This document shows positions 51,964 through 59,933 of a stretch of DNA of 64,000 bases, piece after piece; within the stretch, counting starts at the first letter, position 1; each line of letters begins with the position of its first letter. This DNA is from Fen-1258 sp041658245 (GTDB lineage Bacteria; Bacteroidota; Ignavibacteria; Ignavibacteriales; Melioribacteraceae): positions 1 through 64,000 of the forward strand of contig JBBAAM010000004.1 of NCBI GenBank assembly GCA_041658245.1, given 5' to 3'. Made by a program: the position numbers and the translations under genes. The notes beneath the pieces were generated by a model. That model was not told the DNA's origin and made no database searches. It was given only the letters and a program-made list of their open reading frames with translations.

Positions 51964-54180
51964 TTAATTCTCCTGCAAAGCTTTCACTTCAATATTACTT
52001 TGACGAAGTCTGTCTGCAATGGTACGGGCTAATCGCTCAAAAAATTGTTCGCCGATTTCCGGGTGTTGTTTTACTACTTCAGAAAATTTTTCTCTTGAGA
52101 GAACATAGAGATCGACATCTTCAACAGCTACAGCATTTGCAGAACGGGTTCCTTTATCAAGGAACGACATATCTCCAAAAAAACCGCCTGTGGGAAATGT
52201 AATTAAATGATGACTCATTCCCTGCGATAACGGCAGAACAATCTTTACCATGCCTTTTCTAATAAAATAGATTTCATCACTTTCCTCACCTTTCTCGAAG
52301 ATCAACTCAGCCGGTTTGTAAGTTTGCTCAACCATGCAATCATGGAGTTTATTTAGCGCTTGGTCTGAAATGTCTTCAAAAAACTCAAACTGCCTAACTG
52401 AAAGTGACTGCCCGGAAGCAAGGGAAACAACATTTTCTGTCTTCAAGATGTCGTCTTCAATCCATTCGAGTGCAGAGTCAAGATCATTAAAGAATTTAAG
52501 AATGTCAGTTTCTGTTAATCCAAGGTCTTTGAGGTAAGATTTAACATTCTGCCCGGTAGGTAAACTTAATGGAACAGAAGCAAATACCAGGTATCCTTTT
52601 TGACTTTTTACCCGCGCTTGAATTTGTTTGAGCATATTTACAGCAGTATAATCAATTGACTGTACCCTTTTCATATCAAGCAAAATGTATTTGCATTTTT
52701 TCAGGAAAGGTTCTAATTCAGTAAATAATTGATCGGTTGTACCAAAGAATAATTGTCCTTGAAGCTCAACAACTATTGTTTCACTCCCTTTCAATTGTAA
52801 TACTTCCAATTCATTTTTCAATCTGATTTTCTTTGAGAAGAGCTGATTACCGAATACTTTTCTGCGGATAACCGATGACCTGATCTGTTCTCTGAGGAAA
52901 AGAAGAATCGCAAAGGCAATTCCTACACCAGAAGCCGCTATCAAACTCATACTAACGGCGGAAATAACAACTGCAACAATACAAAAGAAATCAAACCGTG
53001 TTGACTGATGTTTTAACAGAGAAAAACTCTTTTTATCTACCATACGAAAAGCAACTACCATAAGGATGCCAGCCAATGCCGAGAATGGAATCCATGCAAC
53101 TAATTTTCCTAAAAGTAAAAGTACAAAAAGAGAAGAGACACCAACGACAACACCTGACATTTGTGTTTTAGCGCCGCTATTCAGATTTACCAACGTTGCA
53201 CCCATTGTTCCGGCACCCGGAATTCCACCCACTAGAGCGGTGACGACGTTCCCTATTCCCTGCCCCAATAATTCCTTATTTGAATTATGCCGCGAATAGG
53301 TCAACGCGTCTAACACTACACATGTTTTTAGCGTATCAATTGAAAGAAGCACTGCCAGAGTTATCGTTGGCACAATAACAAAACCTATCGCTGAAAAATC
53401 AATAGCGGGAAGCAGTTTACCATTAGTGGCTATCGTGTTAATTATTTCTGAAAGCGAAGCTGAGATCGGTCCTATCACAAAAGAATTATGCTCAAGTATG
53501 GCTAATGCAGGATTGAAAATAGACAAAGTTAAATAGGCTGCAATACCGCTGATCAAAGCAAGAATTGCCGCGGGTACTTTTTTTGTTAATCTCGGAGCAA
53601 AGAGCATTACCAGGATAGTTACCGCTCCAACAAAGATACTTTCCCAACGAAAAAGATATAGTGAAGAAAGAAAAGTAGAGACCGTAACTTTTATCGGAAT
53701 TCCTAAAAACTTTGGTAGTTGACCGAAAAAGATAAGGACACCAACTCCGCTTAAATAACCTGCAACAACGGGATACGGAATGTATTTGATGAATCTTCCT
53801 CCGCCTAATTTTCCGATAAGCAATTGCACTACGCCTGAGAGGAGTGAGACGATGGTAACATAAATTGGAATTGATTCAGGAGGGATTGTTCCTTTATGAA
53901 AAACTTCACTTACGAACACAGACAACACTGCTGCGGCAGGCGCACAGGGCGCTGAGATCAATTTTTTTGTGCCGCCGAAAAGAGCGGCAAATAAAGCCAT
54001 AGTGATAGTTCCAAGAATACCGCCGATGGCAGCTCTGCCTGAGAATTCAGCTCCTAATGGAGCAAAGATGATCAATCCGAATGCAATTGCCGATGGAATT
54101 GCGACAAGCATCGCCGCTGTGCCGCCTAAAACATCACCGAGCAAATTATCCAGAGAAACATTTTTATCCGGGCTTTTCAT
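51964..54180 (-). CDS. SulP-family anion transporter fused to STAS and cyclic-nucleotide-binding domains
   Basis: GGAGATAG precedes ATG 54180. The 738-aa protein has a SulP membrane domain (about 10-425; GGTAAMLVAIPSAIAFGLI, GAVTILVMLFAPRLTKKVPA), a STAS domain (about 445-560; VVELQGQLFFGTTDQLF, KYILLDMKRVQSIDYTAVNM) and a cNMP-binding domain (about 605-730; GEESDEIYFIRKGMVKIVLP, GGFFGDMSFLDKGTRSANAV). It transports sulfate, bicarbonate or another anion into the cytoplasm, with the cNMP domain offering direct gating by cAMP or cGMP. The fusion is known from some bacteria. No operon partner is evident. Confidence 0.93.
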   Translation of the reverse strand: MKSPDKNVSLDNLLGDVLGGTAAMLVAIPSAIAFGLIIFAPLGAEFSGRAAIGGILGTITMALFAALFGGTKKLISAPCAPAAAVLSVFVSEVFHKGTIPPESIPIYVTIVSLLSGVVQLLIGKLGGGRFIKYIPYPVVAGYLSGVGVLIFFGQLPKFLGIPIKVTVSTFLSSLYLFRWESIFVGAVTILVMLFAPRLTKKVPAAILALISGIAAYLTLSIFNPALAILEHNSFVIGPISASLSEIINTIATNGKLLPAIDFSAIGFVIVPTITLAVLLSIDTLKTCVVLDALTYSRHNSNKELLGQGIGNVVTALVGGIPGAGTMGATLVNLNSGAKTQMSGVVVGVSSLFVLLLLGKLVAWIPFSALAGILMVVAFRMVDKKSFSLLKHQSTRFDFFCIVAVVISAVSMSLIAASGVGIAFAILLFLREQIRSSVIRRKVFGNQLFSKKIRLKNELEVLQLKGSETIVVELQGQLFFGTTDQLFTELEPFLKKCKYILLDMKRVQSIDYTAVNMLKQIQARVKSQKGYLVFASVPLSLPTGQNVKSYLKDLGLTETDILKFFNDLDSALEWIEDDILKTENVVSLASGQSLSVRQFEFFEDISDQALNKLHDCMVEQTYKPAELIFEKGEESDEIYFIRKGMVKIVLPLSQGMSHHLITFPTGGFFGDMSFLDKGTRSANAVAVEDVDLYVLSREKFSEVVKQHPEIGEQFFERLARTIADRLRQSNIEVKALQEN

Positions 54181-54252
54181 TTTCTATCTCCTATGCTATA
54201 ATAATTAAATTTGAATAACAATTCCAAGTAATTACATGCACTCTATCCTTTG

Positions 54253-54268
54253 TCACGCTTAGGCGTGA
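54253..54268. repeat. TCACGC-TTAG-GCGTGA hairpin
   Basis: A 6-bp-stem palindrome 70 bp upstream of the SulP start; it opens the 734-bp noncoding island described in the next entries, in which I see no gene. Confidence 0.5.
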
Positions 54269-54368
54269 TTGCCTCTTCTTTACGAGAGATGTTTTTCTCG
54301 CAACGTGCGCAGTGAAGCGCCAAGCTCGCTACGATTTTTCTTTTACGTTAGGCTCTTAGTTGAATTAC

Positions 54369-54572
54369 CTAACCTGGTAAACCAGAACCAAAATTGATTT
54401 ACGAACAAGGATTAACGATTTTAGAAGTTAGAAGATTTTGCCAACATCGGAAATCAAAATTCGTTAATCGTTATTCTTAATTTTTTTTTATTCTCTTGTA
54501 AATATCTAACCATTTTGTATTGAATATTTTTACTAACTATGTAATTTCTAACCTGGTAAACCAGAACCAAAA
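54369..54572. repeat. 25-bp direct repeats flanking an inverted-repeat segment
   Basis: CTAACCTGGTAAACCAGAAC (plus CAAAA) occurs at 54369-54393 and 54548-54572. Each copy contains the small palindrome CCTGGT-AA-ACCAGA. Between them lies a segment with GATTAACGA near 54410 mirrored by TCGTTAATC near 54463. Duplicated ends around a self-complementary centre resemble a non-autonomous mobile element, though no transposase is nearby. Confidence 0.55.
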
Positions 54573-54586
54573 AATTTATTCTGTAA

Positions 54587-54606
54587 AGACGTTGCGCGCA
54601 ACGTCT
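54587..54606. repeat. 20-bp perfect palindrome AGACGTTGCGCGCAACGTCT
   Basis: This self-complementary sequence, followed by CTAC, belongs to a very widespread type of dispersed intergenic palindrome (GTAGAGACGTTGC...). Nothing else is seen immediately around it. Confidence 0.7.
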
Positions 54607-54630
54607 CTACTATTAATCTAAAAATATTCT

Positions 54631-54651
54631 GCCTGCCGGCGGCGGGCAGGC
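54631..54651. repeat. GC-rich palindrome
   Basis: CCTGCC-GGCGGCG-GGCAGG is strongly GC-rich in an otherwise AT-rich region, and resembles the GC-rich core inside the element at 15653. Confidence 0.6.
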
Positions 54652-54746
54652 CAATTATTACACGAACTTTTTTGTTAAGACACTAACTCACTTTACGGAA
54701 AAACAAGCTGTTTTGTGGCTAAAGCCGGAGTTTTCTGTTTTATTTT

Positions 54747-54879
54747 CCACGACTTAAAGAGACTGTGTGAATATTCAATTAAAACCGTTAAAACGGTTTC
54801 CAATAGTCTGTTTTTAATCCATTTTCCCACAGTTGAAACTGTGGGCTGCTAATTTTAACACAGCCTCTAAAAGTCGTGG
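54747..54879. repeat. 133-bp element with terminal inverted repeats
   Basis: The ends CCACGACTTAAAGAGACTGTGT (54747) and ACACAGCCTCTAAAAGTCGTGG (54858-54879) are inverted copies with few mismatches. The interior holds two more hairpins (AACCGTTAAAACGGTT and CCCACAGTTGAAACTGTGGG). It has the shape of a miniature inverted-repeat element. Confidence 0.7.
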
Positions 54880-54914
54880 CTACGCAAAGTTTAATTCTGC
54901 TTAACGTGAGTTAC

Positions 54915-57900
54915 CTAATTATTTCTAAGCGAACTTGTTACTAAATCTATTAGTTCTTCCTTTTGATATGGTTTAGAAATATAGCCGGTGCATCCGCCTT
55001 TTAAGAATTCTGCTTTATCCTTTTCCATTGCATAGGCGGTTACCGCAATTATCGGTGTGCCGAGATACTGCGGCATTTTTACTATTTCTTTGACTACTTC
55101 CATTCCGCTCACACCTTCTCCAAGATTAATATCCATCAAAATTAACTCATATTTTTTTTCAGCGGCTAAAAGCAAAGCTTTCTCCACACTTTCGGCTGTG
55201 TCAACTCTACAAATATTTTTTAAATACAATTTTACTATGTGACTATTTACATAATCATCTTCAACACAGAGAATTAAAGGCAAATCTGCCGTTTCAACTT
55301 TCTCTTGTTTAGATTGAAAACCAGTATCATCTTTTGTTTGTATAAGTTCTTCTTTTTGCGGAAGAAAACTTACCGCAGGGAATTTAACAGTAAAAGTAGA
55401 ACCAACCCCTAATTCACTTTCAACAAATATTACTCCATGCATTAGTTCTACTGCTTTTTTGGAAATGGTTAACCCGAGTCCCGCTCCTTCAAAACTGCGG
55501 CTCAATCCTTCGCTCACCTGACGGAATTCATCCCAGATAAGATCAATTTTATCGGGAGCTATACCAATTCCTGTATCTTTTATTTTTACATACAACCATG
55601 CCTTTTCATCGCTAACTTCTCTCCCGATCTCTACACTAATTTTCCCTTTCTTTGTAAACTTTATAGCATTATCGAGAAGATTATAGAGTACGCGGTTAAA
55701 AAGATGCTCCTCTAAATGAGCATAAATATTTTCATCTTTTACTATGGTTTCTAATTGGAGACCTCTTTTTGCGATTTCTTTAGAAAACGGCTTAATACTA
55801 TTTTTTACAAGGGGAATCACTGCAATATCTTTTGCGACCTCCTCAACTTTAACGGTTTCAGCTTCAGATAGATCAAGAATAAAGTTTAATGTTTCACTCA
55901 GCCTCTTACCGGAGTCAAAGATACCTTGTGACATTTCAATAAGTTCGGGTTCTTCAAGCTGTGAAGTAAGAATATCTGCGTAACCCATAATACCATTTAG
56001 CGGGGTCCTTAGTTCGTGACTCATATTAGCAAGGAAGTTTGATTTTAAGCGGTTCATTTCTTCCGCTTTCTCTTTTGCGAAGATAAGTTCTTCAATCATC
56101 TTTTTCTTGTCGGTAATATCTTCTTTAACAGCTAAGAAGTGTGTTATTTTTCCTTCTTTATTTACCAATGGTGAGATGAGCGCCGACTCCCAAAACAAAT
56201 CTCCATTTTTCTTTTTATCAAGAAATTCTCCTTGCCATTCTCTGCCTGAGAGAATTGTATTCCAAAGTTCTTCATAGAATTTTTGATCCTGGATTCCCGA
56301 TTTTAAGATCCTTGGGTTTTGTCCGATTGCTTCTTCTTTTGAATATCCGGTTACTAAACAGAATTTTTTATTCACATATTCTATATCACCTTGCAGATTA
56401 GTAATAATAACTGAAGCGGGACTTTGTTCAACGGCGAGTGAAAGTTTTAAGAGTTCTTCTTCTGCAAGTTTGCGCTCGGTGAAATCATGGTTCACACCCA
56501 CAATGCCGATTATTTCTCCGCGTACATCCCGCAAAGGCACTTTTGCGCCAAGCAGCCAATGAATCTGCCCGTCTTTACCTACCAAACTGCTTTCCATATT
56601 CAGCAGCGGTTTACCTGAATGAATTACGGATTGATCTTCATCGTTAAAACGTTTTGCTTCATTCTCGGGATAGAGATCAAAGTCTGTCTTTCCAATTACT
56701 TCATCCTCTCCATTCCTTCCGGATAATTGAATTTCCGTTTTGTTGGCTAAAATTTTTCTTCCGTTAATATCTTTAGCATAGATGGCATCAGGAATAAAAT
56801 CAATGATGGTACGCAAGAGAGTCCGCTCATTGGAAAGGATTTCTTCTGCTTGCTTACGTTCAGTAATATCGTTTAAGATGCCAACACTTCCGATCAAATT
56901 GCCGGTTTCATCCTTCCACGGGTATGAATGATCCGACAACCAGATTAATCTGCCATCTTTTGTCTTTACTTGATAATCAGCTTGCCATTCAGGGGTTTTA
57001 CCATGTTCCCTGTCTGCAACAATTAAATTGATATCAACCTTTTCAACATGATATCTGCTTATTTTAACAACTATATTTTTAAAACCGATTTCATTTAGTT
57101 CTTCCGGTGTATATCCTATTAGTTTTTCTATTGCATTATGAATATAATGATACTTCATTGTTGAATATTTAAGGTGGTACTGAACAGCGTTTGTAGCCTC
57201 AACTATATGCCGGTAAGATTCTTCGCTTGCTTTAAGGTCTTGTAACATCAACAGATTTGAAAGGCTGTCTGCCACACGTCTGCTGATCTCCTTAAAAAGT
57301 TGCCGCTCATCATTTGTCCAGACCCGTGCGTGTGAACATTGGTGCATTCCGACAACCCAGGGTTTACCTACCTTGGGATAAATGGGAACCATCATCTGAG
57401 ACTGAACGCCAAACTGCTCGGCTGTAACTTTGTTGATGGGTCTATCTGTCCCGGCAAGGTAAGTAACTACATCACTTAGTTCTAAAGCTTCCCGCAAATT
57501 ATCAGCAATATCCGGAGACATTGGTATATCTATGTTCTTAGCATTGGCGCCAGGATATCCAGGTTTATACACTTCAACCGGAACGCGAAAAGACTGAGCA
57601 TTGGGATCGCATGGATAGAAAAGCCAGACACGGTCGCAATCGAAAATCGAAAACACCGTGTTCACTACACTCCAGAGCATTGGTTCAACATCTACTTCCC
57701 TTTTTATATCACGATCAATCCGCTCCAGGCTTTCCAGAAAATGAATATATGCTTTGGTTCTCTCCTCTGCTTGCTTGCGCTCTGTTATATCGTTTACCAT
57801 TCCCCGCACTATTGGCTTATCAGTGCCGTGAGTTCGGAGAGAATTGTTATACTCCCAAATACGTCTTTCACCGGTTTTTGTTTGAATTATCATAAGCCCA

Positions 57901-58916
57901 TGTGCATATCCAATTGTTTGAATCTTCTTCAAATAATCATTAAAGATTTTCCGATATTCCGGAACAATGATATCTTGCAAATTCATGTTTAATACTTCTT
58001 CTTGAGAATAGCCGGTAATTTTTAACGCAGCGCTATTTACAGAGAGAAGATTTCCATCCAAATCATGAGTGCAAATAAGGTTGCTGCTGTTTTCAACCAG
58101 ATTGCGATAACGATCTTCGCTTTCCCGTGACGCTTCTTCAGCCTTCTTTCGTGCGGTTATATTTTCAACCGTTCCATCATAAAAAAGAATCTTTCCATTA
58201 GCATCGCTGATGATCCTTGCACTTTCACGTACATAAAGAACTGTTTCATCTTTCTTGATCCACGCAGATTCTAAACCTATAACTTCACCATTCTTCTTTA
58301 TTTGTTCATGAAAAAGTTTGCGTTCCTGTGAAGGTTCGAAGCCTTCTTTTTGAAGGTTCCTTTTGGCAAGTTCATCAAAAGAGGAATAGCCAAGCATCTT
58401 TATTAAAGCAGGATTAGCCAAAATAATCTTTCCTGCCGGATTGGTTCTATAGAGACCAATAGTAGAGTTCTCGTAGATTGATCGAAAACGTTCTTCACTT
58501 TCGATAAGTTGAAACTCCGCTTTCTCTCTTCCCAAAATAATTTTCTTTTTTTCAAGTGCATCTTTTACCGCTAACGGCAGACGGGCAATGTGTTCTTTGA
58601 TAATATAATCGGTAGCGCCGCTTTTCATACATTCAACTGCAACCTCTTCGTTTACAGAACCGGTTAAAAGTATGAATGGAGTAGCCGGACATTTTTCTAA
58701 GGTGAGATTTAAAGCTTGCAACCCATTGAATTGCGGCATTTTGTAATCGGAAATAATTATATCTGGAGAAAATTTTTCCAGTTGATGCAGAAAATCTGCT
58801 TCAGTCTCTACAACACGGGACTGAAAGACAATCCCTTCTTTTGAAAGAGAATGCTTTGCAAGTTCTACATCTGTTTGTAAGTCTTCAACGAATAAGATTT
58901 TTATTTTGGCTACCAT
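54915..58916 (-). CDS. Hybrid sensor histidine kinase with receiver, multiple PAS, GAF and receiver domains
   Basis: The 1333-aa soluble protein reads, by rough position: receiver (1-125, phospho-acceptor Asp57 in IIISDYKMPQ), PAS (about 140-255), PAS (265-385), GAF (395-560), PAS (570-690), PAS (700-815), PAS (820-940), HisKA (about 955-1025, His near 966 in ANMSHELRTPLNG), HATPase_c (about 1070-1185; DNAIKFT, DTGIGIAPDKID, GAGLGLTISKKAVELM) and a C-terminal receiver (about 1215-1330, ELILMDINLG). It has no membrane helix, so it senses cytoplasmic signals or receives phosphoryl groups at both ends. It follows the single-domain response regulator and a membrane kinase, with which it probably forms a phosphorelay. 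Confidence 0.93.
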   Translation of the reverse strand: MVAKIKILFVEDLQTDVELAKHSLSKEGIVFQSRVVETEADFLHQLEKFSPDIIISDYKMPQFNGLQALNLTLEKCPATPFILLTGSVNEEVAVECMKSGATDYIIKEHIARLPLAVKDALEKKKIILGREKAEFQLIESEERFRSIYENSTIGLYRTNPAGKIILANPALIKMLGYSSFDELAKRNLQKEGFEPSQERKLFHEQIKKNGEVIGLESAWIKKDETVLYVRESARIISDANGKILFYDGTVENITARKKAEEASRESEDRYRNLVENSSNLICTHDLDGNLLSVNSAALKITGYSQEEVLNMNLQDIIVPEYRKIFNDYLKKIQTIGYAHGLMIIQTKTGERRIWEYNNSLRTHGTDKPIVRGMVNDITERKQAEERTKAYIHFLESLERIDRDIKREVDVEPMLWSVVNTVFSIFDCDRVWLFYPCDPNAQSFRVPVEVYKPGYPGANAKNIDIPMSPDIADNLREALELSDVVTYLAGTDRPINKVTAEQFGVQSQMMVPIYPKVGKPWVVGMHQCSHARVWTNDERQLFKEISRRVADSLSNLLMLQDLKASEESYRHIVEATNAVQYHLKYSTMKYHYIHNAIEKLIGYTPEELNEIGFKNIVVKISRYHVEKVDINLIVADREHGKTPEWQADYQVKTKDGRLIWLSDHSYPWKDETGNLIGSVGILNDITERKQAEEILSNERTLLRTIIDFIPDAIYAKDINGRKILANKTEIQLSGRNGEDEVIGKTDFDLYPENEAKRFNDEDQSVIHSGKPLLNMESSLVGKDGQIHWLLGAKVPLRDVRGEIIGIVGVNHDFTERKLAEEELLKLSLAVEQSPASVIITNLQGDIEYVNKKFCLVTGYSKEEAIGQNPRILKSGIQDQKFYEELWNTILSGREWQGEFLDKKKNGDLFWESALISPLVNKEGKITHFLAVKEDITDKKKMIEELIFAKEKAEEMNRLKSNFLANMSHELRTPLNGIMGYADILTSQLEEPELIEMSQGIFDSGKRLSETLNFILDLSEAETVKVEEVAKDIAVIPLVKNSIKPFSKEIAKRGLQLETIVKDENIYAHLEEHLFNRVLYNLLDNAIKFTKKGKISVEIGREVSDEKAWLYVKIKDTGIGIAPDKIDLIWDEFRQVSEGLSRSFEGAGLGLTISKKAVELMHGVIFVESELGVGSTFTVKFPAVSFLPQKEELIQTKDDTGFQSKQEKVETADLPLILCVEDDYVNSHIVKLYLKNICRVDTAESVEKALLLAAEKKYELILMDINLGEGVSGMEVVKEIVKMPQYLGTPIIAVTAYAMEKDKAEFLKGGCTGYISKPYQKEELIDLVTSSLRNN

Positions 58917-58963
58917 TATATACCTTTTGGGTTTACAGCTTTGATATTAACATTTATACAATT

Positions 58964-59011
58964 AGACAGCAGGCAATAGTAAAACATCACTAATCAAACT
59001 ATTGCCTATTC
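58964..59011. repeat. GCAATAG inverted element
   Basis: AGGCAATAGTAAAA is mirrored by ACTATTGCCTATT. This is a smaller version of the element at 59478 and lies between the hybrid kinase and the response-regulator gene. Confidence 0.5.
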
Positions 59012-59014
59012 GAC

Positions 59015-59458
59015 CTAAATCTTCGGTAACTGATTAAGCAATAACCAATACATTCCTATTTGCTTTACTGATTCGACGAACTGATCGAAATCTACCGGCT
59101 TTTGAATATAGCTGTTCACGCCAAGTTTGTAACTTTCGATCATATCTTTTTCTTGATTGGAAGAGGTTAGAACAATTACCGGAATTATCATTTTTTCTTC
59201 ATCACTCTTAAGAGTTTTTAAAACTTCTAATCCATCCATTTTGGGTAATTTGAGATCGAGCAGGATAATTTTTGGTGCATCATTGGGTTTGCGTTGTTCA
59301 AATCTATTTCTGCAATAAATAAAATCGAGAGCATCTTGTCCATCATTTACCACGAAGATGTTATTAGCAATTCCGCTTTTCTTCAAAGCCCTTAAAGCTA
59401 ACTCAACATCGGTCAAATTATCTTCAACAAGCAGAATATCTACAGGTGTTGCTTCCAT
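59015..59458 (-). CDS. Single-domain (Rcp-like) response regulator
   Basis: The 147-aa protein is a stand-alone receiver: acidic pocket LLVEDNLTDVEL (9-20), phospho-acceptor Asp68 in IILLDLKLPKMDG, switch residues PVIVLTSS and IQKPVD. Insertion of QRKPNDAPKI before the Asp strand is typical of Rcp1-type regulators, which pair with phytochrome-like kinases. AAGGAAATC precedes the ATG. It probably shuttles phosphate between the membrane kinase upstream and the hybrid kinase downstream. Confidence 0.94.
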   Translation of the reverse strand: MEATPVDILLVEDNLTDVELALRALKKSGIANNIFVVNDGQDALDFIYCRNRFEQRKPNDAPKIILLDLKLPKMDGLEVLKTLKSDEEKMIIPVIVLTSSNQEKDMIESYKLGVNSYIQKPVDFDQFVESVKQIGMYWLLLNQLPKI

Positions 59459-59477
59459 TTTGATTTCCTTTCTTTAA

Positions 59478-59559
59478 TTAGGCAGTAGGCAATAGGGAAT
59501 AGGCAATAGTAAAATAGTTCTTCTACCTATTCTCTACTCACTATTACCTATTACCTAAC
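59478..59559. repeat. Tandem/inverted GGCAATAGG repeat element
   Basis: TAGGCAATAGGGAATAGGCA repeats a GCAATAGG motif and is mirrored by CTATTACCTATTACCTAAC. This and the palindrome at 59790 are all I can see in the 475-bp gap between the two signalling genes. Confidence 0.65.
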
Positions 59560-59789
59560 TTTGAAATTAATGATGTTAACATTTTACTAATTTCTAGTAT
59601 ATCACTGAGAATTATTTCGGAATCAATTTGTTTAAAATACTTTAATCTAATACATAATTCAATTTGCGTTTCTAATTCCAAAAGAGAACCTCTGCAATAG
59701 AAAGAAATCGCTTTTTCATATCTGTAATTTGATTTTTACAAATTTACGCATATTTGCATTTAAATAATATAACTAGCTTTGCGAAAACA

Positions 59790-59866
59790 ATGTACATCGA
59801 AGCGATAGCTTCGTTATAGATTTTATTTTTTATTTTCTTGTTGTCGAAGCTTCGCTTCGATGTACA
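59790..59866. repeat. 77-bp palindromic element with TGTACATCGAAGCG ends
   Basis: ATGTACATCGAAGCGATAGC at the left is matched by GCTTCGCTTCGATGTACA at the right, with an AT-rich centre. It may fold as a long hairpin in the transcript between the kinase and the response regulator. Confidence 0.7.
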
Positions 59867-59933
59867 ATATTGCGATTCGGCGAATCTCTTTACATCTTCC
59901 ATCATCCATCAACCATTTTATTTGCCTTCTTGC

